A stretch of 64,000 nt of DNA from Streptomyces pseudovenezuelae. Its GTDB lineage: Bacteria; Actinomycetota; Actinomycetes; Streptomycetales; Streptomycetaceae. Of the stretch, positions 24,936 through 33,148 are shown in pieces; position 1 is the stretch's first letter; every line of letters starts with the position of its first letter. The DNA lies in contig NZ_JARXVH010000002.1 in assembly GCF_029892565.1 (NCBI RefSeq), positions 124,001 to 188,000 of the forward strand, read 5' to 3'. The position numbers were made by a program, and so were the translations under genes. The notes beneath the pieces are model-generated. The model made no database searches. It was not told the origin of the DNA and worked only from the letters and a program-made list of their open reading frames with translations.

Positions 24936-25499
24936 TCACCTGCTCGCGTGCAGTGCGACCAGCAACTGCCAGACCTGGTCGGCGACTTGGGGCGCGTCGG
25001 CGTCCAGGAGTCCGTGCAGCCAGTCGGCCAGGACGCCGGCGAAGGTCGCGGCGACCGCGGAGGCGACCAGCGGGGCGTCCGCCGCGCCCGCCCGTTCACG
25101 CTCGCGCAGGCTGTAGGCCCGCAGATCCCGGTGCAGCACCCGGCCGAGCGGGCCGCCGCCGCCCGGGGCGAGCAGCGCGCGGTACAGGCCCGCGTGGGGG
25201 GCGAGCGAGGCGAAGAACTCGGCCAGCGCGGGCGGCGCGTGCACCGGATCGGGCCGCCCCTGCCAGGAGTGCAGCGCGTCCACCGCCTCCCGTACGACGT
25301 CCGCGCAGGCGTCGACGGCCAGGGCCTCCAGGTCGGCGTAGTGGACGTAGAAGGTGGCCCTGCCCACCCCGGCCCGGCGCACCAGGGCGGCCACGCCGAC
25401 CTCCGCCAGCGGGTGTTCGGCGCACTCGGCGAGCAGGGCCTCGCGCAGCCGCGCCCGGGTCCGCGCGGCCCGTGGGTCCTCCGGCGCGGGGCGTGTCAC
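24936..25499 (-). CDS. TetR-family repressor
   Basis: A 187-aa TetR protein: ARTRARLREALLAECAEHPLAEVGVAALVRRAGVGRATFYVHYADLEALAVDA. GTG 25499 overlaps the stop of the DUF1304 gene as GTGA, giving coupled translation. The longer frame upstream lies in the DUF1304 gene in another frame. Paired palindromes at 25875-25909 ahead of the operon are its likely autoregulatory operators. Confidence 0.9.
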   Translation of the reverse strand: MTRPAPEDPRAARTRARLREALLAECAEHPLAEVGVAALVRRAGVGRATFYVHYADLEALAVDACADVVREAVDALHSWQGRPDPVHAPPALAEFFASLAPHAGLYRALLAPGGGGPLGRVLHRDLRAYSLRERERAGAADAPLVASAVAATFAGVLADWLHGLLDADAPQVADQVWQLLVALHASR

Positions 25500-25870
25500 T
25501 GCGCGATCAGGACGGCGGCCAGGGCGATCGCGCCGGGCAGTGCCTGCGCGAACAGGATGCGGCGGTTGGCGGTCACCGTGCCGTACACGCCCGCGATCAC
25601 GACGCAGGACAGGAAGAAGACCTGGACGCGGAAGCCGGTCGGGTCGGCCGCGATGAGGCCCCAGACCAGTCCGGCGGCCAGAAAGCCGTTGTAGAGCCCC
25701 TGGTTGGCGGCCAGCGGGGCGGTCGCCTTCGCCATTTCCGGGTCGAAGCCGTGCAGCCCGCGCCCGGGCTTCTTCTCCCACAGGAACATCTCCAACACCA
25801 GGATGTAGGCGTGCAGGGCGGCCACCAGACCGACGAGCACGTTCGCGACCGTCTCCATGCTGAACTCCAT
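25496..25870 (-). CDS. DUF1304 integral membrane protein
   Basis: A 124-aa protein with four predicted membrane helices (VANVLVGLVAALHAYILVLEMFLW; GLYNGFLAAGLVWGLIAA; VQVFFLSCVVIAGVYGTV; LPGAIALAAVLIAQ). The DUF1304 hallmarks are HAYILVLEMFLWEKPGR-like and ANQGLYNGFLAAGL. It is the first gene of an operon with the TetR repressor. Function unknown; membrane stress or small-molecule tolerance is plausible given the repressor. Start 25870 or the ATG at 25858. Confidence 0.88.
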   Translation of the reverse strand: MEFSMETVANVLVGLVAALHAYILVLEMFLWEKKPGRGLHGFDPEMAKATAPLAANQGLYNGFLAAGLVWGLIAADPTGFRVQVFFLSCVVIAGVYGTVTANRRILFAQALPGAIALAAVLIAQ

Positions 25871-25874
25871 TTCG

Positions 25875-25909
25875 TGGACAGGTGTCCATCATAGCTGGAC
25901 ATCTGTCCA
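25875..25909. promoter_or_regulatory. Twin TetR operators flanking a -10 box
   Basis: Two perfect palindromes of the form TGGACA-N2-TGTCCA lie at 25875-25888 and 25896-25909, centres 21 bp apart (two helical turns). A minus-strand TATGAT (25888-25893) sits between them as the -10 box of the DUF1304-TetR operon. Confidence 0.8.
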
Positions 25910-25956
25910 GGAAATCTCACCGGACGATGTCAGTGTCGGTCGCTAGCCTCGGGCCC

Positions 25957-26433
25957 ATGACTGGTGGAGAGCTGATCGTTCGAACCGCCCGCGCCGAGGA
26001 CATACGGGGGCTCGTCGCCTCCAGTACGCGGCTGTTCGCGGAGGACGGCGGCACCCGCGACGCGAGCATGAACGTCGACTGGCCGCGCGAGCACGGAGCC
26101 GCGTCGTTCGCCGCCGCCCTGGAGGACCCGGCGCGGCTCGTCCTCGCGGCGGAGTGCGACGGACAGGTCGTCGGCCACCTGATGGGATCCGTCAGCGGGC
26201 CCACGGACAAACGGCTGGTCATTTCCGCGACCCTGATCAGTCTGTACGTCCGCCCGGAACACCGGCGTGCGCGGGCCGGGGCCCGGCTCGTGGGGGAGTT
26301 CCTGGACTGGGCCCGACGGGAGGGGGCCGAGCACGCCGAGGTGACCGCGTACTCGGCGAACGCCGACGCCATCCGGTTCTACGAGCGCAACGGCTTCGGC
26401 GCCATGACGCTCACATTGCGCCAATCCCTCTGA
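25957..26433 (+). CDS. GNAT-family N-acetyltransferase
   Basis: A 158-aa acetyltransferase using acetyl-CoA. Motif A reads SLYVRPEHRRARAGARLVGEFLDWARREGAEHAEVTAYSANADAIRFYERNGFGAMTLTL, slightly degenerate in the R/Q-x-x-G-x-G/A loop (RRARAGA). ATG 25957 is chosen because TAGCCT ends seven bases before it, suggesting leaderless expression; an in-frame start at 25882 would run through the neighbouring operator. Substrate unknown. Confidence 0.85.
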   Translation: MTGGELIVRTARAEDIRGLVASSTRLFAEDGGTRDASMNVDWPREHGAASFAAALEDPARLVLAAECDGQVVGHLMGSVSGPTDKRLVISATLISLYVRPEHRRARAGARLVGEFLDWARREGAEHAEVTAYSANADAIRFYERNGFGAMTLTLRQSL

Positions 26434-26480
26434 CGTGCGGGTCCAACGCCGAGGGCCCAACACCCGGGTCGGGAAAGCGG

Positions 26481-26492
26481 TTTGTCGACGAA
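26481..26492 (+). promoter_or_regulatory. TTTGTCGACGAA motif upstream of conservon
   Basis: This near-palindromic 12-mer lies ~200 bp before cvnA and recurs exactly at 46711-46722 before the sigma-like fusion gene. The 258-bp gap also holds CATTG-N5-CAATG (26498-26512) and TTGATC/TTGACC -35-like hexamers. No gene is seen in the gap. Confidence 0.35.
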
Positions 26493-26691
26493 CGGACCAT
26501 TGGCCAACAATGACGGAATCCCCACTTCCGCCAAACGATCTAGGTTGATCTTTTAGGGTCGGAACCCGATAAGCTCCCTCCCGACGCTGCGAGTTGACCC
26601 GATCGCGTTCGGTCATCTCGTGTCGCGTGGTCATGAGTGCGGTCCCCCAGCACATTCCCCTTGTTCGATCGGGTTGCTTCGAAGGATGCAG

Positions 26692-28401
26692 ATGGAACTC
26701 GCCACTCCGCCGCCGGCGGCGCGGGCCCCTGTCGCCTGGTACAGCTGGTGGTTGATGCCGCTGGCCTTAGGCGGCGGAACAGTAGCCGCCACGTTCATGA
26801 GCTCCGAGCGAATAACGGCCGCCGTCGCCGGTGCCGTGGCCACGGCCGCGAGCGCCGTCTGCGTACGGCTGTTGATTCGCACCCGGACGCAACTGCGTCG
26901 GGTCGAGGGCTCCTTCCGCAGCTCGCAGGTCGAGCAGTCCCAGCAGTGGCAGCAGCATGTCGCTGGCCTGGAGCGGAAGTTCACCGCCGAGCGCGGCTCC
27001 CTGGAGTCCCAGCTCGCCGACCAGTCCGGTGCCTACGAGGCACAACTCGCCGAGCAGACAGCCGCGTTGGCGGCCCAGCTCGCCGAGCAGACCGCCGCGT
27101 TCGAGCTCCGGCTGACCGAGCAGGCCAAGTCCTACGAGGCCCAGCTCGTCGATCAGGCCGAGGTCTGGCAGGAGCAGGTCGCCCACCAGCAGACCGCGCT
27201 CGCCCAGCTCGGCGACGAGCAGCTGCCGAACGCGCTGGTACAACTGCGCGCCGGTGATGCCGTCGACGACCTTCTGCCCGAGCCGAGCCAGTGCGCCAAG
27301 GTCGGCGCCGACTTCCAGGCCGACCTGCGCAAGGTGCTCAGGACCGCCCTCATCGGCGTGGAGGAGGAGTTCAACCGCTCCACCTCGGCCGAGCAGGCCG
27401 TCATCAGCATCGGCAACCGCATCCACGTCCTGACCAGCAAGCTGCGCGGTCGGCTGCACGAGATGCAGGGCGAGCACGGCCGGCTGCCGGCCGTCGCCCG
27501 CGGTCTGATGGAGCTCGACCAGGAGCTAGGCCCCGCCGACTCGCTCGCCGCCAGCATCGGCGTGCTCGGCGGCTCGGACCGGCCCGGACGCCAGTGGCAG
27601 GAGCCGCAGCGTCTGCTCAGCGTGATGCGCGGCGGCATCGGCCGGATCAAGGACTTCCACCGCGTCGAGGTGCGCCATCTGCCCGAACTCGGCGTGGACG
27701 GCGGCCTGGTGGACCACCTCACGCTGATCTTCGCCCACCTGCTGGACAACGCGGCCCGCTACTCGCCGCCCACCGAGCCGGTGGTCGTCTCCGGCAAGGA
27801 GGTCCCCAACGGCGTCGGCATCGAGATCCAGGACTCCGGCAAGGGCCTGAGCGAGGAGAAGAAGCGCGAGGCCGATGACGCCCTGGCCGGCACCGGGGTG
27901 GGCGCGGGTCTCGGCGGTATCTCGGAGGACGCCAACATCGGTCTGCGCGTCGTCGGCGCCCTCGCCCGTCGCTACGGCATCCGCGTCACCTTCGCGGACT
28001 CGCCGTGGCTCGGCACCTCGGTGGTTCTCGTGGTCCCGCACAAGTACTTCAGCCCGCTGCCCGCGACCTCCACGGCCCAGCCGGTCCAGGCCGCACAGCC
28101 CGCCACGGCCGTCCCGGGCCGCACGGCGGCGGTGGACGAAGTACCCGAGGCGGAGGCCGAGTTCGGCGAGGCCGCGGACACCACACCCGGAGGACTGCCC
28201 CGGCGCCGCAGCAAGCGGAACGAGGAGCCACAGCCGAGGGCCGTGGAGCGGACCGAGGAGTCGACGGTCTTCGCCGTCCCGCCGGACGAGTCCTTCGCCG
28301 GCCTGGCCGCTTTCGCGACCGCCGGCCGGGAGATCACCGAGGAGGACGCGGCGCCGGCCGGCCGTGAGTCCACCGAGCACCGCACTGAAGAGAGCGACTA
28401 G
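26692..28401 (+). CDS. cvnA: Conservon sensor-kinase-like protein CvnA (RarA type)
   Basis: A 569-aa membrane protein. Two N-terminal helices (about residues 12-60) are followed by a coiled coil built on repeated QLAEQTAA-like heptads, a helical dimerisation region, and a C-terminal HATPase domain with N-box HLLDNAARYSPP, G-motifs DSGKGLSEE and GAGLGGISEDANIGLRVV. The phospho-accepting His is not obvious. The last ~130 residues are Pro/Glu-rich and disordered. ATG 26692 has GAAGGA five bases upstream. It heads a cvnABCD-P450 operon like rar/cvn9, which influences aerial mycelium formation in Streptomyces. Confidence 0.92.
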   Translation: MELATPPPAARAPVAWYSWWLMPLALGGGTVAATFMSSERITAAVAGAVATAASAVCVRLLIRTRTQLRRVEGSFRSSQVEQSQQWQQHVAGLERKFTAERGSLESQLADQSGAYEAQLAEQTAALAAQLAEQTAAFELRLTEQAKSYEAQLVDQAEVWQEQVAHQQTALAQLGDEQLPNALVQLRAGDAVDDLLPEPSQCAKVGADFQADLRKVLRTALIGVEEEFNRSTSAEQAVISIGNRIHVLTSKLRGRLHEMQGEHGRLPAVARGLMELDQELGPADSLAASIGVLGGSDRPGRQWQEPQRLLSVMRGGIGRIKDFHRVEVRHLPELGVDGGLVDHLTLIFAHLLDNAARYSPPTEPVVVSGKEVPNGVGIEIQDSGKGLSEEKKREADDALAGTGVGAGLGGISEDANIGLRVVGALARRYGIRVTFADSPWLGTSVVLVVPHKYFSPLPATSTAQPVQAAQPATAVPGRTAAVDEVPEAEAEFGEAADTTPGGLPRRRSKRNEEPQPRAVERTEESTVFAVPPDESFAGLAAFATAGREITEEDAAPAGRESTEHRTEESD

Positions 28402-28406
28402 TCCAC

Positions 28407-28817
28407 ATGACGCAACAGGGAACCGACGTGAGCTGGGCGCTCCGCGATCTGGTGGAGTCCATCCCGGAGATCCGTTTCGCCCTCGTGGCCTCCAGTGACG
28501 GTAAGGCCATCACCAGCTTCGGTGCCGAAGACCCCGACGACGTCGACCGGTTCGCGGCCGTCGTGGCCGGACTGCAGGCCCTCGCCCAGCCCGTCGCCGA
28601 GCAGTTCCCCAAGTACGCGGGGCAGCTGCGGCTGGCGATGATCGAGGTCGATGGCGGCCACCTCTTCGTCGTCCGCGCCGGTGTGGAGACGTATCTCGGC
28701 GTGCTGGCCCGGGAAGGCCTCGACCAGGGCCTGCTCGGCCATCAGATGAGGGATCTCGCCCGCAGGATGGGTGAACTCCTCGGCACCACTCCGCGCCTGG
28801 AGGAGCACTCTGGATGA
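28407..28817 (+). CDS. cvnB: Roadblock/LC7 protein CvnB
   Basis: A 136-aa Roadblock/LC7-domain protein: LRDLVESIPEIRFALVASSDGKAITSFG, FAAVVAGLQALAQPVAEQF, GGHLFVVRAG. In conservons it is thought to regulate the GTPase CvnD, in analogy to MglB. It begins 5 bp after cvnA and overlaps cvnC by 4 bp (ATGA). Confidence 0.95.
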   Translation: MTQQGTDVSWALRDLVESIPEIRFALVASSDGKAITSFGAEDPDDVDRFAAVVAGLQALAQPVAEQFPKYAGQLRLAMIEVDGGHLFVVRAGVETYLGVLAREGLDQGLLGHQMRDLARRMGELLGTTPRLEEHSG

Positions 28818-29185
28818 GTGCTCCCCGTCCGCCCACGGACCCGTCCGGTCTTGAGCGCTACTACGTCCTCACCGGAGGACGCAGCGGACCGGGCGGTTCG
28901 GCGTCGAGTCTCGACGTGGCGACCCTCATCGTCTCCCTGACCGCCCCCGTACCGGGCATGCAGCACGAGCACGAGGAGATCGTCCGGCGTTGCCGCGATC
29001 CGCTGTCGGTGGCCGAACTCGGCGCCCACCTCGGACTCCCCTTCAACATTCTCGCGGTGCTGCTCGCCGATCTGCTCGAGGCAGGCCGCGTCGACGCCCG
29101 TGATCCGATCCCGGCGCACGACGCCGGTCGCGGGCCCGACCTCGCGCTCCTTGAGGAGGTACTCAGTGGACTTCAAAGGCTTTGA
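28814..29185 (+). CDS. cvnC: DUF742 protein CvnC
   Basis: A 123-aa DUF742 protein: LERYYVLTGGRSGPG, LDVATLIVS, EHEEIVRRCRDPLSVAELGAHLGLPFNILAVLLADLLEAGRV. The second half looks like a winged helix, and in conservons the protein forms part of the A-B-C-D membrane complex. Start overlaps cvnB by 4 bp and its end overlaps cvnD by 20 bp. Confidence 0.95.
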   Translation: MSAPRPPTDPSGLERYYVLTGGRSGPGGSASSLDVATLIVSLTAPVPGMQHEHEEIVRRCRDPLSVAELGAHLGLPFNILAVLLADLLEAGRVDARDPIPAHDAGRGPDLALLEEVLSGLQRL

Positions 29186-29771
29186 CCATCCCGGCCGGCC
29201 GGCCGGCGGGGGAACCCGCTCGGTGAAGGTGATGATCGCCGGCGGCTTCGGCACCGGAAAGACCACCATGGTCCGCTCCGTCAGCGACATCAAGCCGCTG
29301 ACCACCGAGGAGACGCTCACCCAGGCGAGCGCCGACGTCGACCACCTCATCGGTGTCGCCGACAAGACGGAGACCACCGTCAGCCTGGACTTCGGCAAGA
29401 TCAGCCTCAACGAGAGCCTGATGCTGTACCTGTTCGGCACCCCCGGCCAGGAGCGGTTCTGGTTCCTGTGGAACGGCCTGTTCAAGGGCGCGCTCGGCGC
29501 GGTCGTCCTGGTGGACACCCGCCGGCTCGCCTCCAGCTTCCGGGCGATCGAGGAGATGGAGCGGCAGAACGTCCCCTTCGTCATCGCGCTGAACGTCTTC
29601 CCCGACTCCAAGAACCACCCGGTCGACGAGATAAGGGACGCCCTCGACATCTCCCCGCACACCCCGGTCGTGGCCTGCGACGCCCGCGACCGCGACTCCA
29701 GCCGCGATGTGCTCGTCGCCCTGATACAGCACCTCAAGGACCGCTCGGCCGTCGCCCTGGAGTCCCGATGA
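29166..29771 (+). CDS. cvnD: Small Ras-like GTPase CvnD
   Basis: A 201-aa MglA-like GTPase: P-loop IAGGFGTGKTTMV, switch region FGKISLNESLMLYLFGTPGQERFWFLW (the GTPGQ form typical of this group) and NVFPDSKN in place of NKxD, so base recognition is atypical. GTG 29166 lies inside the end of cvnC. In known conservons the nucleotide state of CvnD is coupled to CvnA at the membrane. Confidence 0.95.
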   Translation: MDFKGFDHPGRPAGGGTRSVKVMIAGGFGTGKTTMVRSVSDIKPLTTEETLTQASADVDHLIGVADKTETTVSLDFGKISLNESLMLYLFGTPGQERFWFLWNGLFKGALGAVVLVDTRRLASSFRAIEEMERQNVPFVIALNVFPDSKNHPVDEIRDALDISPHTPVVACDARDRDSSRDVLVALIQHLKDRSAVALESR

Positions 29772-31018
29772 ACGACCAGCCCTTAAGTGGTCCCGACGCC
29801 CCGCGGGGCTGCCCCGTCGCCCACGGTTCGGCCGACGTCACCCGGTTGTTCGGGCCGGAGGCGTCGACCGACCCGCTCGGCATCTACGAGCGGCTGCGCA
29901 AGGAGCACGGGTCTGTCGCACCTGTGCTCCTCGAGGGTGACGTTCCGGCCTGGCTGGTGCTCGGCTACCGGGACAACCGGCGGGTGCTGGACAATCCGCG
30001 CCAGTTCAGCCGGGACGCGCGGATCTGGCGGGACTGGCGGGAGGGGCGTGTCGACGAGACGTCACCGTTGATCCCGATGGTCGGCTGGCGGCCCGACTGC
30101 GTGTCCCAGGACGGCGAACCGCACCGCCGGCTGCGCGGCGCGGTCACCGACGGGCTGCTCGCGGCGTCCAGCCGGGGCGTGCGGCGACACACCACGTACT
30201 ACGCGAACAAGCAGATCGACGCGTTCGCCGACGCCGGGCGCGCCGATCTGGTGGCCGACTACGCCGAACACCTGCCGATGCTCGTGCTCACCCGGATCCT
30301 GGGCCTTCCAGCGGCGGACGGGCTACGCCTGGTCGAGTCGTGCGCCCAGGTCTTCAAGGGCGGCGAGGGCGCCCTTGAGCACAACGGCCGGATCATGCAG
30401 ATCCTCTCGGACCTCACCGATCGCAAGCGGGCCGAGCCGGGCTCCGACTTCGCCACGGCCCTGCTGGAGCACCCGGCCGGCCTCGACCACGACGAGGTCG
30501 TCAGCCATCTGCGCCTGGTGCTGATCGCCGGACACACCACCACCAGCAACCTGCTGGCGCGGGTCCTGCACCTGGTCCTCACCGACGCCGCGCGGCTGTC
30601 CGGGCTGGTCAGCGGGCAGCTGAACATCTCCTCCGTAGTGGAGGAGGTCATGTGGGACACCCCGCCGCTGTCCGTGCTGCCGGGCCGGTTCGCGGCCGCC
30701 GACCTGGAGCTCGGCGGCCATCACATCCAGGAGGGCGAACTGCTCGTCCTGGGCCTGGCCGCCGGCAACCTCGACCCGGAGGTACGGCCCGACTCGGCCG
30801 TCGCTCTGCAGGGCAACCAGGCGCACCTGGCGTTCAGCGCCGGACCGCACGAGTGCCCGGGGCAGAACATCGGCCAGTCCATCATCGAGATCGGCGTGGA
30901 CGTCCTGCTGCACCGGCTGCAGGGCCTCCGCCTGGCCGTGCCGTCGGAGGAGCTCTCCTCGACCGCCACCACCTGGGACTCCCGGCTCGACAACCTCCCG
31001 GTCGAGTTCTCCGTCTGA
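29768..31018 (+). CDS. Conservon-associated cytochrome P450 lacking ExxR (CYP157-like)
   Basis: A 416-aa P450 overlapping cvnD by 4 bp (ATGA). The I-helix is LIAGHTTTSNLL, and the heme loop AFSAGPHECPGQNIGQ keeps its Cys. At the K-helix, VEEVMWDTPP aligns with the usual VEELLRYDPP, so the ExxR arginine is Trp. Loss of this otherwise near-universal arginine is known in the CYP157 family, which is also conservon-linked. It may be a specialised signalling or partner-dependent P450. A strong hairpin follows. Confidence 0.93.
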   Translation: MNDQPLSGPDAPRGCPVAHGSADVTRLFGPEASTDPLGIYERLRKEHGSVAPVLLEGDVPAWLVLGYRDNRRVLDNPRQFSRDARIWRDWREGRVDETSPLIPMVGWRPDCVSQDGEPHRRLRGAVTDGLLAASSRGVRRHTTYYANKQIDAFADAGRADLVADYAEHLPMLVLTRILGLPAADGLRLVESCAQVFKGGEGALEHNGRIMQILSDLTDRKRAEPGSDFATALLEHPAGLDHDEVVSHLRLVLIAGHTTTSNLLARVLHLVLTDAARLSGLVSGQLNISSVVEEVMWDTPPLSVLPGRFAAADLELGGHHIQEGELLVLGLAAGNLDPEVRPDSAVALQGNQAHLAFSAGPHECPGQNIGQSIIEIGVDVLLHRLQGLRLAVPSEELSSTATTWDSRLDNLPVEFSV

Positions 31019-31026
31019 CACCACCG

Positions 31027-31053
31027 CTGCCCGGCCGGACCCCGGCCGGGCAG
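31027..31053. terminator. Bidirectional hairpin between conservon and unknown gene
   Basis: Perfect 12-bp stem CTGCCCGGCCGG / CCGGCCGGGCAG with a 3-nt loop, 8 bp after the P450 stop and 35 bp from the converging gene's stop. Confidence 0.9.
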
Positions 31054-31088
31054 TGCTGTCTGCGCACACCTGGAACAGGATCGAGGCG

Positions 31089-32819
31089 TCAGCCGTCGAG
31101 CCAGTCGCCTGCGACGTCCGTGGGGCGGTATCCCGTGGCGTTCCAGAGGAAATGCGGGTGGGCGGAGCCGAACATGTAGGCGAGCAGTGTGGTGTCCTCC
31201 CGCCCGGTCCGAGGGTCGTGCAGGGCGTGAAACCTTTCGGATCCGATGACGCCGGCGTCTTGTTGGACCTGACGGGCGCGGGCCGTCGACGGCGCGGCGC
31301 TGGATGCCTCCACGGCCGCGATGTAGGTGCGGCGCAAGATCTCCCATGCGTTGTCGGTGTCGCCGTGCCAGGGGCCGTGCAGCGCTTCGAAGGCATGGAG
31401 CTCGGCGTCGAAGAGGGGCCAAGTCTCGGGGTACTGGGCTTGGCAGCGTGCGGACAGCTCGGCGGCCCGAGCGCTCAGTACCGGTGCGGTGGGCCGCGGG
31501 GCGATGGTGAGAGTGGTGCCGCGGGTGAAGATGCCGGTGCACGGGTTGGGCTGCAGGTCGCAGAGCGGGCACGCCTCGGCCGGGGGGAGGCCCGCGGTGA
31601 TGCCGTCGAACCACAGGGCGTGGCGGCCCGTGAGCCCCATCCAGACGATGGTGGTGGTCATCAGCCAGGTGTTCCACATCGGGTCGTGCGCCTCGGGCAT
31701 GCAGCCGTACTTGACGATGGCTATGGCGCAGGCTGCGTAGAGGGCCTTGCTGTGGGTGGGCATCTCGGCGAGCCAGAAGTTGCTGATCTCGCCGGTGAGG
31801 GCGTCCGCTCTTACGTCGGCCATGTCGTCGATGACGCGGCACAGCAGCAGGGAGGCGAGGTTTTCTTCCTGCCAGAGTTCGGTGTCGGGGGCGACGTGCC
31901 AGAACAGGCAGTCCAGCATCTGCAGGATCGAGTAGGTGCTCTGGCTGAGCGGGTTGGTCTGGGGGAGCGTGACGCTGCCCGCGTGGTGCTGTTGGAGCCA
32001 GTACTCGTCGACGGATCGCTTGTGGGCTGCGAAGAGTCCGGAGACCAGGGCCCGTGCGCTGTTGGTGCTGAAATTCTCGGCCAGGCGGTCTTCGACGTGT
32101 TGGGTGAGGCGCGTTGTGTCGATGGTGTCGATCACGCGTTTGTATTCGTGGAAGACGAGGATGTCGTCTTCGAAGCGGTGGCGGTGGCCGAGGTCTCGTT
32201 CAAGGTCGTTGAGCTGCCGGGTCCAGGACCATCCGCCGGTCAGGACGCTGTCGAGTTCCCGGCGGTTCGGCCAGGTCTTGACGGTGAGGGGACGCCCGGC
32301 GCTCTGCCGCCAACGGTAGTCGTCCAGTGTGCGTGCGGGGGGCGTGGGCAGCCGAAGGCACAGAGGGCAGGTGCAGACGGCTGACTGCTCCTCCTCGCTC
32401 GGTGGGGTGAGTGCCCGGCTCCTCCAGGCCCCTTCCAGCATCATGCAGGTCAGCCGGCAGACCTCAGTATCGGTGCTGACTTGGGGGAAGGCTGCTTCTA
32501 TCACGCGCAGGCTGGTGTCGAGGTGCCTCAACCTGGCGTAGCCCTCCTCGTCGGGCGGGAGGAACGCGGGTCGCGCCAGATGGAGGGCTCCCTCCACTTG
32601 CAGCGTGGTGCTGTAGTGCGGGGATCCGAGTGCGGCCAGCCGCTGTTGAGCGGCGTTCTGGGAGCTTCGGTACTGCTCCGTGCTCTCGTTGATGCGTTTC
32701 GCCAGGAGGCGGGTCAGGGTGTTCCCCGCCTCCGTGGGCTGGAGCTGGGCGCTTGGCTGCGCCGGGAGCGAGCTGTCGGCGGACCCCTTCGGAAGAGCAC
32801 CTACGACTCGAGATTTCAC
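31089..32819 (-). CDS. Unrecognised 576-aa protein with terpene-synthase-like metal motif
   Basis: Largely helical soluble protein. Residues 329-347 read VIDDMADVRADALTGEISN. These align with the class I terpene synthase triad region (N/D-D-x-x-S-x-x-x-E, then GE-x-x-N as in pentalenene synthase), with the Ser and Glu both replaced by Asp. The other metal motif could be FEDDILV (216-222), but spacing and context are not canonical. Two Cys pairs, CTCPLC (149-154) and ACPLC (416-420), suggest a metal site foreign to terpene synthases. GTG 32819 follows GGAGA. Third-position GC looks lower than in neighbours, hinting at acquisition. Isoprenoid-synthase fold is inference; a wholly different family is possible. 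Confidence 0.5.
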   Translation of the reverse strand: MKSRVVGALPKGSADSSLPAQPSAQLQPTEAGNTLTRLLAKRINESTEQYRSSQNAAQQRLAALGSPHYSTTLQVEGALHLARPAFLPPDEEGYARLRHLDTSLRVIEAAFPQVSTDTEVCRLTCMMLEGAWRSRALTPPSEEEQSAVCTCPLCLRLPTPPARTLDDYRWRQSAGRPLTVKTWPNRRELDSVLTGGWSWTRQLNDLERDLGHRHRFEDDILVFHEYKRVIDTIDTTRLTQHVEDRLAENFSTNSARALVSGLFAAHKRSVDEYWLQQHHAGSVTLPQTNPLSQSTYSILQMLDCLFWHVAPDTELWQEENLASLLLCRVIDDMADVRADALTGEISNFWLAEMPTHSKALYAACAIAIVKYGCMPEAHDPMWNTWLMTTTIVWMGLTGRHALWFDGITAGLPPAEACPLCDLQPNPCTGIFTRGTTLTIAPRPTAPVLSARAAELSARCQAQYPETWPLFDAELHAFEALHGPWHGDTDNAWEILRRTYIAAVEASSAAPSTARARQVQQDAGVIGSERFHALHDPRTGREDTTLLAYMFGSAHPHFLWNATGYRPTDVAGDWLDG

Positions 32820-33148
32820 ACCGGTCTCCGATCAAGCTGTGGTCATGACAACGGAATCGATCGACCGTGGTTGTCGGCCGGTCGGGTCCGAGGGTTTTCT
32901 GTGACTTCTGCGACGGCCTCGCCGAACAGCCGGACTCGCGCGACAGGCCCCGCGCTTGTGCCGCGAACGACCGCGAGGGGCACGACTGCCGCGGTGACGG
33001 CCGAGGAAGCGGAGCGGATCCGCCCGCTTGCCCTTTCGAGGACGAACCGCCCCGAACCCGCTAGGTTCTCGAACGCGGCGAGCCGCTCGTCCACGGCGGA
33101 TTCATCCTCGACACCGGCGGCCTTCCATGAACGGCGGCCCTTGTCGCA
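32820..33148. other. Unassigned gap next to the terpene-like gene
   Basis: About 330 bp with no convincing gene on either strand. Open frames exist (for example 32843-33094 minus) but lack ribosome sites and family features. It probably contains the promoter of the 576-aa gene and decayed sequence from the adjacent terpene synthase remnant. Confidence 0.5.

Noticed and set aside
32843..33094. 83-aa minus frame between the terpene relic and the 576-aa gene
   Set aside because: No ribosome site and no similarity to terpene synthases; could not be joined to the relic in frame.
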